Of a stretch of DNA of 64,000 bases, positions 22,511-37,700 are shown piece after piece (the stretch's first letter is position 1; every line of letters starts with the position of its first letter). The DNA comes from Montifringilla adamsi (lineage: Eukaryota > Chordata > Aves > Passeriformes > Passeridae): assembly GCA_017590115.1 (NCBI GenBank), contig JAGGNK010008448.1, positions 3,412,794 through 3,476,793 on the forward strand. The letters run 5' to 3'. Made by a program: the position numbers and the translations under genes. The notes beneath the pieces are model-generated. The model saw only the letters and a program-made list of their open reading frames with translations, made no database searches and was not told the DNA's origin.

Positions 22511-25500
22511 CTTTTAAGAGAATATAGTAAAAAAGATTAGTTTGTTTTGCTGATGATAAAAGCAAAAGCATAAACCAAAAAACAAACCTTAAAGGAAATT
22601 CAAAGGCATCCAGCATTTTATTCTATTGTATACGTACCTCTAGTCACATGTCTAAACAAGTGAAGCAATTTGAACTGTTAATTGTGAAATACTGCATTAG
22701 CTCTCAGTATCTCATCAGACAATAACAAAAAACATAGGTGATATATGCACATAATTAAAATAATTACCTAAGTTTAGTCCACTTGTGAGCTCCATTTGTC
22801 ATTGTGAATCCTCCAGTTTCAAGTTGTTGGACGTGCATAGCCAAAACATGGGCTGATGGAATTGTTGGAAGAGTTTTGAATCTGTCTCCTTCCATCAGAC
22901 ATAAACTGTCACTTTTTAAAAACACCTAGTTAAAAACCAGATTAATCTCACATTAAGCCTTGGGGAGGTTTTACAAGTTCTCCATATACTTAACACTATC
23001 TATTTGCCACGAAGATTAACTTTTGGCACAGAAATTGAAGACAACACTATGAATTCATCTGCTGACAAACTTTTAAAAGTACACAAATAAAGTAACTTTA
23101 ATCAAAAGATATTTCATATATAGTTTCAATTGTTCTAAATGAAAGGCAAAACTGCATTTTAAAACTTCACTATGTTTCAAAATTGTACAGATCAATAAAA
23201 GAATGCCTTTAACAAAATAGGCATTTAAGATTTTTCAGAACACATTACAGCTGCAAAGCTTCTGCAGAAATCTTCTAATACAATGTAGCATATCTAATGT
23301 TTTAGCTTGCTTTTGAAATTTTGATTTGTCACACAGGACACATGTTAAAGAAATACTGAGATTAAAATTTATGTAAACTCTTAGATTAGGAGTAGAAGTC
23401 TTTAATCAAATTAAACTCATAATTAAAAGTAATAATTATGGTTTTCATCCTGCGAAGACACCCATTTAAGCACATCTTGCACCTTTTCCAACCCCTAAGA
23501 TGTAATTTTGCATTAAGATATTTATACTATACCTCAACAGCCTTGAGCTCCTCCATTATCTCAGCTACTTTTGCAGGTAGAATTTTCCAGGCCTTACAAT
23601 AAAACAGAATACATTTTTGTTTTTCACATTAGTGTCTATATTGGAACAAGATTATATTAATCAAAATGGTTAGAGAACTGAGTCCCAAACTTACTGGCAA
23701 CTGTCGTACAATAAGATTTTCCAAGCCTGCTAGGATTTGCATTGCAGTAGCAAAATTTCTTTGTTCATAGCAGCATTTTGCTATAAGAAGAAATTTTGAT
23801 AACAAGCTCACCTGCCGCTGGAAAAAAATTAAGACATATAATATATATATATACACATAGTAAATCTACCTAATAAAACTAAATGAGAAGGAAGAGGAGG
23901 TATTTCCTTTTTCAATTTGTTATCAAAATTGCTGACTGTAGTAACATTTCCCTTCACAGAGTTTTTCTCTTCCCGTCATTCAGATGTCCTTGAAGAAAGT
24001 TTGATCCATACTCCCCTAATTTCTTATATTTCTTACATTCTGTTAGATTTTGACACCTGCTACTAAAAAGCATCCAAGACCCTCCTTGTGACAACAAACC
24101 AAATTGTTCACTGCCCACTGACAGGTGTATTTCAGCCCATTTCTTGCAAGTTTGTTACATAACAAGTCATAGATAATGACAAATACATAACTGTTTTATA
24201 GTTAATAGTAAAATAAACAAGGACAAACCTTAGCTGTGTGACATGTTACAATTTCAGCAGCAACCCAAGTGCTGATACTGTCTGCGTTTTTCAATAATTG
24301 CAGAAGGTACTGGTCTTGTATGCACTTTGACAGAAAAAGATTACAGACTTTAAGGGAAACTGTCTCAGCAGAAACTGCCCTAAAGAAAATACAGAAAAAA
24401 AAAAAAGGAAAAAATATTTCTGGCTGATACTGGATTTTTAAAGAAAACCTTGATTGTGAAGATGTCAACTTCTAACCATTTAAAATAATTTTGCATTGCT
24501 TGGCATCTTGATTTTATACTTCATGATGTATGTAGCAAGTCATGTTACTTTTTCTTCCTTATAATTACAAGGTAAGTATATCTGATAAAAGAAAACCACA
24601 TTTACAGGATACATTTTTGTACATAAAAACACTTTCACCATTCATTAGTGCATAATAAGATCCCAGCCAATCTGGCACAAAATAACAGCCAGAAACCCAA
24701 ACTCAAAAACTGCAGCCACATAAGAAATTGAGCTTGATATCAAGTGGCACCACACGTCATTTCCCATGACTGAGCCCCAAAATCTGTATAAACCAGGTGA
24801 TCTAACCTTGGCCATTGAACAACCTGAGTTGCTTTGGATGTTTATTCCCTATCCTTAGAAGCAAAAATCTACCACAGGCAGTGCAATTAACAACTCCTAA
24901 TTAGAAGCTAACTGAATCCACAGAGTATGTAAGAAGTAGACCAAAATAATTAGGTCTATGTCGTTGGATGAAAACATTAATTACTGATGAGCAAATAATT
25001 TAAGTAGGTTGGTAATCATTCCGATAACTATAGGAAAATTCCTGTGTATATCTGAATACCAATAATTCATCTCCCTAACACACAGAAGAAACATTGTACA
25101 GAGAAGCTGTGGAGTCTCCATCAACCTTCAAAACCCAACTGCACACAACCATAGGCAACCTGGTCCAGCTGGGTGGTTGGACTACATAGCTTCAGAGGTC
25201 CCTTCCAACCTCAGCTATTCTGTGAGACTGTAAATGTCTTTGAGATTTTATATACATTCACACATTCATGACCACAGATCTACTCCAGAACCCACTTTTT
25301 CCCTGCCAAAAATGAAGCCTTTCAAGCAACCCCCAATGCAAGTTCTTAGAAATAAGAACTTTTAGCCTCAACTCACCTCAGATTTCAAAGAAATCACCTG
25401 GCAAATGTGGCCTTCCACATACATGCATATACATAGCTACATACCTGTATCCACAAATGACATCTCCTGCAATTAAATAACCCATATAAACAGGCTACCT

Positions 25501-25709
25501 AGTCTGTAAAAAAAATCAAGTATTTAAATTGTTTATCTGTTTCTGGCTGTATTAAAAGTGTAAAACTCCAAGTTATTGTGCATCAACAGAATTGAAGTGT
25601 AGTTAAAACAAGCAACTTACTTTGGCACAGCAACACATTTGTCTTTAACACCAAGTGCTCTGGAATTTAGGAAGTGTACTGGGTGACATTTATTAAATAC
25701 TTCCTAAAC

Positions 25710-25740
<31 letters not shown>

Positions 25741-28700
25741 ATATATCTGCTGTTAGTTCTAACAGTTATTTTAAAATGCTTGGGAATAAAAATGACAGAG
25801 TATGGTCCTCCTCCCACCCCACCTGCATGAATTTTGAGAGGGATCACAACCTAAGAATAGCATTAGATACTCTAAATTTCACTGCAGAGATTTAACAGTT
25901 CTAACAGTTATTTTAAAATGCTTGGGAATAAAAATGACAGAGTATGGTCCTCCTCCCACCCCACCTGCATGAATTTTGAGAGGGATCACAACCTAAGAAC
26001 TCTAAATTTCACTGCAGAGATTTAAGAGAAAAGTTTTAATTTTAAGTCTTATAAAATAGTATGAAATAAGCTTGAAACAAGGTTGGGAAATGATAAAGAA
26101 AGAAGAGAAAGAGTAAGAAGATAGATATTTGTACTTCCAAATAAGCCTAGAGCTTTGTACCTGTTGCAGTAGTGTCAGCTGCCAACCAAGCTCCTGGGCA
26201 CTGCACTCAATCAAGAGAACTGGTCCCACTTCATCTGCTCTAGCTAAGGAGACTGAGGATTCCTCTGTGAAACTGCTGCAGCAGGGCTTTGGCAAAACTG
26301 CTGGACCTGTGTGCAGTCTCTCTCTCTGGTACTGGGCAATTGGTCCCATACCTTTGGATAGCTTCCAGTAGAAGTTCTGTAGAAAAAATAAATGTAAGGT
26401 TACAACTTCTCTAAAGCAAACACTAAGTCTCCCCTTGATGTAACTTTCAAGAAAGCATTGTTAAGAGAAACACCTTTGTGCATGCAAAACTCTTCAGCTA
26501 ACCTTCAGGGTTAGCCCAGAACAAATTGGTTTACTCAACACTGCTATTTTAAGCTAATATCATATGCACAGTGGATGAGTCTAAGCAGGAGGCTGCCAGA
26601 TCTCAATCAACAATCAGTATTTAAAACAAACCCCTATTTATTGAAGCTTGCTGTCATAAAATATTTTACTTCTTTTTGCTTAGAATCAAACATCCCTTTC
26701 CAAGAAACACTTGGTTTTTCATTCTTTTCTCTTCTTCCATTGTCCATTATCATTATTGTGCAGTGACAATAAAAAAAGTCCATGTTCCTCTATTCTGTTT
26801 GCCCTTTCTTGGCTGAATCCCCAGTATACCCATGGAATTGTGCACCTTCATCACGAGACTGATGTTTAATTCAGCTTGCAAATTATTGACACATTTGACT
26901 TCCACGTGTTATTTTGGTCACTCTGTAAAGAGATCTGTTTTTGGGAAAAGCCTGCAATATGTTCTGGTTCCTGGGGCTGTAGAACACAATAAAATAGTAC
27001 ATACAGACAAAAGTTCAGACAAGTTCTTGCTATAAGCTTTGAAGTTCTAGCAGGCAACCTTGTAGCTCCTGCTGCTTTCTTGTATTTATAGTCTTACAAA
27101 AATGCCTAATGAAAAGCATTAATGGTTGGCAAGAGGGCAAAGGTTTCCTAGTAAGTATGAGTCACATGCTAGTGTTAAGAATGAAGAATTCTACTCTCAA
27201 AATTGTGATTATCTGAACTGTGATTACTGAAACAGCTGTCAGGAGATAAAACTTAAGATTATTGTCATGGTTACAGAACTGTTGGAATCTTACATACTTT
27301 CAAAAGAAAATTTAAAATGCAGGTACATAATCCTTACTAAGTAGTTCTGGACTCTAAGTTGGACACTTCTGTTTTTCTCAAAACATAACATATGGAAATG
27401 TGCTCCATACACTGTAGTCTGAAGAAAAGACACACCTTTCTGGAAACATCTTCTGAGAGCTTTTTACATAGGGAATGTAATGTTTTTCTGCCTTCCTCAC
27501 TTTCCTCTTTGCATTTGTCCACACCAGAGCACAGATCAGCACTGCCACTTTTCCTGGCAGAGGCATCCTCGAGCAGTGACAACAAGCGCTCCCCGTAGCC
27601 ATTTAATGAGGCAACCTGGGAACACAAAATAGGCTAACAGAACACAGAACCCAATTCCCTAGAAATTATAAGCAAGTTACAATACAGTTGTAAGATTCTT
27701 ACCCGTCCAAAACCAGACATACTGAGCACAGTTGTCAAATGCAGCATTATTCTTCTTTTATTTACTTTAATTGTACTTAGAGCAGCTTTTTGTAATAACT
27801 ATGTTACATATCCCATAACTGACTTAATTATTTTTTTTTTTCTTAAAGGATCTACTGAAATTCTGAATTACCTTGGAAGAAATAAATTCTTTTAGGGTAC
27901 CCAGAAGATCAGTATTTGTTGCAAAGTCTACACTGTAGCAGTCTTCAATCCATGCCTGCAGGATGCAGAAACTGCGGTTACATATTTTGGTAAGCGATGT
28001 GGAAGGATCCAGGCTTGAACTGGTGAGAAGAAAAAGAAATTTATCACACCAAAATTAATATCCAATTCCAATTTAAAAATAAGCATTGATAAAACCCACA
28101 AGTTTTACTTGGTATTTAATGTAGTATCTTAAATTCCTAATTTTCATGTCTCTAGAATCCATGGCTCTGTGGAAACAAAGCTGAGGTTGTAATTACAACC
28201 CATTAGTGGGTCACTGGTAAAAGTGAGAAGCAGAACTGAGAAGTAAGCACATTGTCAGATGCAGCTCTTGCTCTCATTTTGCTCTCACTTGTTAAGAGAA
28301 TCTTACAAAAACAAACTTAAAAATTCATTTTAATTAAGTAGGACTTTTGAGAAACAGAGAGTTATTGAGAGAAAACTCAGTTGTGCTTTGATAATGTTTT
28401 TCATGGGAATTTACTGTACCTGGATAAAGTGCTGCTGATTCTATCAAGAAGAAACTGCAAAAATTCTTCTTGTGTGCAGAAATAGCGAAATGTGTAAAGA
28501 AACTGCTGTACATAACCTTCTAAAAAGGCATTTCTGTAAAGCACAAGAAAAACTTCAGACAAGCCAGAACACATCTTCAACTTGCATTCAAGTACAGCAA
28601 CAGCAAAAAAATCTTCAAAATATCAAAAATAGGCATTTTAAATTCTCAAGTGCTTCATAAAACCCTGGTTCTTTTTAAAATTACTTTTATACATCAAGTA

Positions 28701-31700
28701 CTGTGATTGCCAACCCTGAAAGCATAATTTGTTTTATAAAGAGTTTCTCTACTTTCAATCTTGTGAATAACCACTTTGACATTTCTATTATTAAGGCAAG
28801 TTGCAATCTAAATAGTATGGAAGAACATATTACATTTTCTTTTTTTTCTGTCATCTAACTTGATGCTGCTTTAAAGTGTTTTAATTATAATAACAGCGTA
28901 AGAAGTAGATACATTAAGCAAGAAAATATTCCCTGTCATTCTAATTAGAGGAGTAGTTACTTTAACAACAGAATATGCTTATTATACACACATTAAGAAT
29001 GAGGAAATTTTATTTTTTTATACACACACACTCTCAAGGTCTTAACACAGGTTAATTGTTTTTTCTCCCTACTGGCTTACAGCTGACCATGGAAATTTGG
29101 ATTTGACGAATGTGGAAAGTCCAGTTCCAAAACATTTCCTTCACTTTGTTCAAAATACTACCTACCAGGAAAATTAGCACTCAGTGTAACTGAGTCTCAA
29201 GAGTCAGGATGAACTGGGAGAAGTAACTGGGAGGAAGTTGCTCCCTCTACAGTGGCACAAGTCTGATGGAACCTCTGGCAATTTCCATCCTTCACACTAT
29301 TACAGCTTAGGTACCTCAAAACAACACTGCCCTCACCAGAGTTGAAGGACACCTCTGTCCCCATTTAAACCCTGAGATAAGCCTGAATCTTGATCAGTGC
29401 CAAGGACTGATTATTGGGGCAATAATGTGTAGAAAGAAACATAAACATTTTAATATCCAGACCTTCTTAATAAGAATTACCAAATTATTATATGATTATT
29501 TGAAGAATTGCTGTACTGCTGGCAGTAACTTAAAGTCTTGATTCCATGGCAACTATCAGAGGAAGCCTCAAGAAAGTCAAAGATTAAAAAGTTCAAAATT
29601 GCTAGTTTTTTATTTATTATAAAATACTTATAATGAAAGCCAGCTGAACTTTTGACATTTTCATCCCCATTTCTATAAATGAGTGTTCACAGAAATAACA
29701 CAAACTTGATAGAAGAGAGGAGAACTTATTAAATGTTGAGTAACTAGGATTCATCACAGAAACAAGTTTTCCCTGATTTAGCGACTATGGTTCAACCCAC
29801 TCCCAATTTATGTGTAAAATATATTATACCTAGAATACAAATAAGCCATTAAACCAAGTGGTGTACCGGCCTGCAGAACTCTCACTCCATTTGGATTGTT
29901 ACACTGCTGTTTCTCTGTGTTATAGTAAAGCAGCAGTGATGATTCATCCATAGGTGCCATGTCCAAGGTGTCACCTTTCCCATTGCGAATGACTGTAGGC
30001 AGCACACAGGATTCCACACCCCACTGCTCTGCATACATCATCTGCTCAAAGAAGCAAGGCCATGAAAAAACAAGAAATTAAAGAGGAAAATTCACAAAAA
30101 ATGTAATCAATGTAAAGACAAATTGTATTTCATATAATTGATTTTTTTCCTTTTAAATTAATACTAGCATCAATTACCTTTAATAATTCATTTGGCACTT
30201 ACTTAATTTGGCAGTTTGACGCAAACCATTTCAAATTTCATACAGTGATCTGACCAGCCAGTTATACTGATGCAGTAAATGAAGCACAAGTGAAATAGAG
30301 TCTGACTTGCCTGCACATATTTCTTTACCAGTTCAAGAAACTGCACTTTTGATTTCATCTCCTGTAGCTGTCCTCTCAGTTTGTGCAACATAGATTTAGT
30401 TTCAGGACCTTTAGATTTAAAATACATGGCATAAGAACACCAATGATTCAGAGTTACAGAGCAGGTCCTTAAAAGTACCATGCAGCCATTTTATTACTGG
30501 CAAGTTGCAGTAATCTTACCTTTGCTTCTTCTTTCTTTCTGCAATAGTTTCTGGTAAAACTTTATGGTCTTTCTGTAATTTTTTGTCTCCATCATTAGCA
30601 ATTGTTCTAGTTCCTATTTAAAAAGAAATAGGATTCTGATCAGAATTGTAAGTAAAAGGCAGTTCTAGTAAGAAAGTTAAGTTGTAGAGGAGAATTATTT
30701 TGTATGAAGAAAAAAGAACATCCAAACAGACAAGAATACATTATTAACAATGAAAAGCTACCTTTTATATCTGTGTTTACAAGCAAGATACAGCAGGAGT
30801 TACCTGTTCCCAGAAAAACACCAGTAATGTCACAGTTCTTCAACTGGACAGGGGCAGTTTTGTGTATGATGAGACTGTGTAGAAGTTTGTCTGAATTTGT
30901 TCACATAAATATGCCTTTAGTTATAGTTGCACTTATCTGGTTGTTTTCAAGAGCATTTTTAAAAACTAAAATCAGAAGTCATCCAGAATTAAAATTTGTA
31001 TGTTCTGAATTTAGTGCAGGCCTCAGAAACACTTTAAACAGCTGACCTATATTTGCAGCAAGAACTGAAAGTCTGACTGAAATCAATGGCTTCCAAATAA
31101 GGATAATTACATGGTATTATATAACCAGGTCAGAAGGCAGACAAGAGAGCTGCTCTAGAAATAAAGGACATATAAATTTCAAAGTTCAGCTTTCATATTT
31201 TCTATTTATGTATTTCACAAAATTGAAAAAAGGAAACTAAATTTCTATAGAATTATGTAACTTAAGCAATGAGTAGAAATGAAAGTATATCAGGCCCCTC
31301 AAAATATATCAATTTAAAAGTAAACATTTACATTTATAATTGCTTGCATATCAAAGGTTTCATTATTTTACCAGCCAGTAAAAATGGGCCATTCACTTTG
31401 AGTTCAGCTTCTGATTTATTATGAAACAATGAACATGATGTATGTTGGGCTTTATAAAAGAGGTGACTTTTGCACTTGGATCCTAAGTTAACTACCAGTG
31501 ACCCAGTTACATGAAACAGCATTTTAAATGCAGTAAGTTCACGGAATGCAGCAGACAACTCCCACAGGCAGAGTGATCAGAAAACACACAGCTCAGAGCT
31601 AACATATCAAACAACAGATTGGTAAATAGGTTAGCTTTAATGGGATGGACTTGCTAGAAATTAATTTGCTTAAGAAAAACCTTTCACTGTTTTTCAGAAA

Positions 31701-34700
31701 AGCTCAAAAGGTTTAACAACATGGTTCATTAGCACAGAGTCATAAAAGCCCCCCGGATTTTTAAAAGAGATACTCCTACAGAGGCATTACATAGAGAACA
31801 GGGAAAGCACAGGAAAGCTATTATCCAGATTCTAATTGGAAGCTGCTTGCTTTTACTTCAAGGTCTGCTTTTGCTTCATCAACTAAAACAAAATCAAGGT
31901 GATTAAGAGATTATGTAAACAGAAAGAGAATCAGAAGGAGTGACCATTTGGAATCCGGTGGGCAAAGTAGTTTGTCCCCTAAATAATCTGGGGTGAGTAG
32001 CAATGAAGTCAAATTCCCTGTCTATTCCACAACATTTTCCAATTCAGGTAGATCTAGAGTATAAAAACTTTTGATGAAGCTCTATGCCTGTGGTGTGCTC
32101 CAGTCACAGTCTTTCTCAGCTCTTTTGTACAGTAACACCACCTTGGGGCTGGTGCAAAGGGCAGACAATGCTTTTCCAGTCAACTTTAAGAACAGAAAAT
32201 GGGTTGTAGATTGGTGAGTGCACATTTGTGTCAGCATGCTTTATTTGTACTACACCTCTCCTGTGGTTTATCGCTAAGACATGACAAATCCTGAGGATTT
32301 TAAACTGCTTAAGAGTTAATATTTAAAAAAAGAAATGGTGTTTTGATTCACTATAACAGAACAAATTTTATCACACTTTTAACCAGCAAGATGTATCTTA
32401 ATGATTTAAAATCAATGTACTCACCACTTTTTTAGCATCTATATTTTGTGACTCACTTGATTTCTGCTTTCCAAGGTTTTTCAAGTAACTATGAACTTCT
32501 GAATCAAAACATTCAGCTCCATAAAATGCACTGCTCCAACCAGGACTACAGCCACAAAAGTCAGGTAGATTGGGAGATGCCAGGTAGCTGTTTCCAGCTG
32601 TCTTTATCATGGCCTGTTCCTCTGAACTTGTATTTTCTTCTGCACAACCTGGACCACAGCTGTTGCTTTGCAAATACTGTTGCTCTTTTGCTATGGGGAT
32701 TGTACTCTGCAGAGTCAATTCTTTTTTGGTATTATCCAAAGGTGACTCATCAAAATCCATTTCAACTAATGATGTTTTTATCATAGGCTCAGCCTTCACA
32801 TTAAAGTCTGCTTCCCCTTTTCCTAAAGAAGGTGTGTAGGGGAAAAGAAATAATGGTCATGTGCTATAATGCATGCTTTATTGAACTTAAACATGATATA
32901 TACGAAACACTATTATGAGACTACCTATGTGCTCTAACAGTGGGTTTAGATGCTTATTGTGACTTTACAATTTTTTTCTCAACTACACATTGTAAAATGA
33001 TAAAGGTTAAAAATATTTCAGAACTATTAAGCAATACTTAAACAATAAATTTCTGAAAAACACAAAATATTTTCTGTGCATATGCAACAAGCATTTAAAC
33101 AACACTGAGAAACTTTAAAACAGAAGTTAAATATGTCAGACATTAATAAAATGTTTAGCTTTTGAGTTTTTTTCCATTCGTAAGTCTTGAAGCTTTTATT
33201 CCATTCAGAGGGGGAAGCATACTTGATATAGCCAATAGATGTTAAACTTTCTACTCCTACAGGACTCAATCCATTGAGTTATGATGGGACTTTTTTCAGT
33301 TGTAACAACTACTACAGCCTTCAGGGACTGAGGTGACAGTCAAAGGTTGATATAATGCTGACAGGAGCATTTATACCTGCCAGAAGTCTCCCTTTTCACT
33401 GAGCAACCCTCCAGGGCTTACATATGCCACCTTGGAGTCAAACAAACCTAATTTCCTGGTGCAAAGAAATCACACACTCCACAGTAAAGTCTGGCTCTAC
33501 ATTTGCAGTCATTCTGAGCCAAAATGGAAAACTGTAATATTGAACAACACCAGCCAAGTGAGAAATTACAAATTTATGTATTGCTATAAAAATAAACAAT
33601 ATAAGTGTATAAGCCCTTCTGTAAAGCATACATATTTTCACTTTGCTCAAAACAGAGAAGTAACCTAGTTTTAATGCTGAAATATGGATGAACTGTCCTG
33701 AAAAAAAACCTCACACTGGTAAAACAGCAACCAAATAGAAGCTGTCCATCAATGCACCATGCTTAGAAAGCGTAATGGTTTTGTTATAATATTAGGATTC
33801 ACCAGTTCCAGCTCAGTTTTAAGTTCAGTTACTGAAAGATAGATATTTTGTAAACTTTCAATCACAAAGCGTGTCAGGAGAAATGTAAAACCCAAACTGA
33901 AGAAGCATAAATAAACAATCCACTTATACAGTAGACACTAGAATATCTACTCAAACACAAGAAAACCACATAGCAGTTACCATCCTAAGGGTTTTCAAGA
34001 TACATCTGTTTAAATAAAAGTAAGTAAAAGTAAATGACATCCCACAAAATAACATTGGGTCATATGTAAGCTTTATATAAAAGACATTTATGTCCTTAAG
34101 GCATTGATAACGTCCAGATTCAGTGAAAATGTCTGTAACTGTTAAAGCAAAGTGCTTTCCTGAAGACACATGCCAAGTGTCTCAAAGCTTCTGACACTGA
34201 TAGATTCCCAGCACTCACAAAGATCTAGAAACATGAAGTCCCTTCTCACCCTCTGTCTGATCACTGCTTGCCAAAAAGCTTTCAGATTTCTTCACATCTT
34301 GGAATATATTGTTGCATTTTGCTTCAACTGCCTCAGTTATGCTGAAAATACAAGGAGACTAGGAAAAATTAGTATTTCCTATACTTTTATATTTACATCA
34401 GTAAAATAAGATCTTACAAGTGACTCTATCATGCACATAAAAAGCTTCATAGCATTTATCTAATTCCTAAAGTTTTCATGTGCAGCTGCAGTTGTTATTT
34501 TGTGAGAAAAAAATGTTCAAATGGCTATTCAAGCACAGTAAGATAGAGATTTTCCGGTACAGCATTTGGCAAAACTTCAACAGAAGGATCAGAGCACACA
34601 CAGACAGAAGGCATAACTACAGACTGCAAGTTACTGTAGTGGGTTTTTCACTCAGGATTCAACCACTGGATAAAACTGACTCTAAATCATCCCTAGTTAG

Positions 34701-37700
34701 AATCATAATCATAATCTTAAGTCAAATAAGCTAACACTGAAAAACTGCTATAGTCCTTGTCAAACTAATGTTCAGTAAGCAGTGTCTGAGAGATATTTTA
34801 AGTCAGGCCTTGCATATGATGTAAAAGCTAGACAGGCATTTTTCTCTGGATAATAAATTATGATCTCTCACTGTCAAAAACTACTTTGTAACAAAAGTTC
34901 ATATACAGGATAACCCTTCATACATCTCAGTAATTCAGTTGCAACAGCTCAGGTTTCTCCTACCATATCACTGAACTTGGGGAACTAAGGGCCTAACTTC
35001 CAACCAATTTTCAGTATTTCCTTAAAAATCCCAACTCAAATGGGAAATAGGCCAGCATACCAAGGTCGGGTATTTGGAGGTCATAATCTCTGAAATTTGC
35101 TGTAAGGATTACACACCTTTCAACGATTAAGTTTTTCTAAAATGTACCTACTAAGCTTCTCTGTCAAAACTTGAAATTTGTAGTTCCAAAAATCCCCAAA
35201 TTAACTTTGACATAAATTGATTACATTTTTCAACAGTCTTCAGCAAGATGCTTTTACAAAAGTGTGCTACATTTGGAGGCTGCAGTAAAAGAAGAATTTA
35301 AAAATTATTTTTCAGGTAGATACATATGTCATTGAAAATAAAATAAGAAAAATGAGAAATAAATTCAGCTGTTTTTTGTCACTTTACAGGCTACTTACAA
35401 AACACTGCCAGGAGGAACACTGAGTCAAATTAAACCAGCTAAACAAAACATTTCTAGCAAAGCTAAATTAATTTCCTCTTTCTTGAATGTGATTAGAACA
35501 CATGATGTATAAAGAACTAATACCAAACAGAATAAAGAAACTGAACAGTAAGAACAATATACTTCTGATTAAACAGTCTACTTCTAACAGGACTATGAAG
35601 CTCTCCATCAACGGTTGTAATTGATCAGAACTGGGTTTCCATTATTCAGATGGCCTACGATGGAGTTACAGAAAAGGGTGGTAGAAAATATTTTTGACTG
35701 AACCATTAAGCACTGTTTGTCATGGAAAAAGCTTTGAAAAACCTCAAACTGTGAAATGAACAGTTTGCAGGAAACAAGTATGAATACCTGAAGAGAAAAC
35801 GTAAATTCTTTCCTGCTTCTACAAAGCAGCAATAAAAGCATTAAATTCAAACGTAAGAAGGTCAAAGTTGAAAACACCTACCATAAATGTGAAGATCTTC
35901 CTCCATTTACTACCTGATAGAGATTCTCCAGTAACTTTTCATCCCAGTAGAGGTCACAAAACTTCTCACAAATTCTATCAGAGAACATACCAAACTTAAT
36001 TCCCTTTAAGTTTAAAATGAAGTTTCCTTGTTTAAAATAAAAAGAACAGAAACAAATAAAAGAGGGAGAAAAAAATTAATAGCAATATTCTTACAAGTCA
36101 ATGATTAAAAACATACAGAAGGAAATGCACATACCCATATCAAAAACTTCAGCTCCATTCTCTAAATAACCATCAAATGCAAACTCCTCTTGTATAAGAT
36201 GAATCACTTCCTGTAGTGAAGTGTCACTTGTTGCATTCTGATGGGGCAGGACTTCATCACTGAAGAAACTGTAACTGTCTCTACTCACTGAAGTAGATGG
36301 TGTGCTTTCTTGTTCAGTGAAAAAACTGTCTATGCTGGTAGCACACTCGGTTTCTTGGCAGTCAGTTTGAATAACTGGGCTACCTTTATCAAAGTGGTTC
36401 TCTGTATTAGTAGTCTCATCACTATGCACATTGCAAAGGGAGGCATCATTTTCTGCTTGCATGCTCATTTTACAACTTGCAACAGTACTTGAAAGTAGCA
36501 CTGGCAAACTGTGATAGCAATCATAAGCAATTCTTGAGCGAAGAGGCTTATTTGGTAATGGCTCTGATACAGCCAAATGTACTGGTACAAATGTCAGAAC
36601 TCTCTTCTCTGAGTTCTGTTTGAGAATGATGTTATTTATATGAAGAAAATTAGAAGATGTAGGACAAGCTGAAGAGCTGGAGGGATCTTCAGATAAAATG
36701 CTCTTCTCTTGTAGAGCATGTGAGGAATCAGATGGTGATGGTAATGTAACTGCAGAAGCAAACACACTGCCTGAGTTTTGCTCTTCTGAAGACATCTGGA
36801 ATGAGTGGCTTGGAACTTGTAAATCACACTCCGGTGTTTCAGGAACAGTATCAATAACACCTGTATCCTCAATACCACAGCTTTTGAAGTCTTCTATATA
36901 CCCTGATTTGTTGTTGTTCATACGTTTTTCTTTCCTTGTCTCTTTCTTGAATTGGTCAGAAACTGGTTGAACCTCTCTGAAAAAAAACCCAAAGAATTTT
37001 TAAAGGAAAATTCAAATAGATTTAACAACGACATTTAATCTTTAACTTATTGTGCTTTAGGATATACTAACTTTGTTATGTTTGCATCTTGTTGCAAAAT
37101 AATAGGCTTAAAGTGAGTTGCAGGAGAGGTGAATGCAACAGGTAATGTTGCTTTCTCACAATTTAGTGAAATCTGGCATGGTACTGGTCCTTTAACTGCT
37201 ATAAGTTTACTTTCACTGGTAAAAGGCATAAATCCTAAAAGCAAAAACACAGAAAGATGATCAATATGTAAAATAGAAATGTAAAGTAAGTTAACAATCA
37301 ATTTAGATAGAAAAACAATTGCATATTGGACTGAGAAAATCTTATGTGGAGAAGTGAACTAAAGAATACTAAACCAGAGTAAACACGTCAGAGCCTGACT
37401 GCTTACCCAGACTTGATTCTGAAGGGTCCACTGCATATTTCTCATTTTTAAATTCAAAAGAGACACGATCTTGAGCCAAGACTTCTTCCTCAGCAGCCTA
37501 ACAATAAACATTGAAGCCCAAATTGATGTTATTAGCATTTTCTTTTTTCAAATTCTGCTCAGCACATTATTTAAGAAAACCCCAATCCTCATATACACAT
37601 TGAATATTGCAACAACGTAGCCATGTCAAGGTGAGGAATTAAGAAAATTACATACAGAATTCTAAGGACTGGTACAACTGTTTAGAAGTCTTGGTACCTT

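Noticed and set aside
33027..33269. Minus-strand frame with a protein-like stretch (YIKYASPSEWNKSF), considered as the missing KNDC1 exon
   Set aside because: The possible acceptor lacks a pyrimidine tract and no GTA/GTG donor occurs in the required phase.
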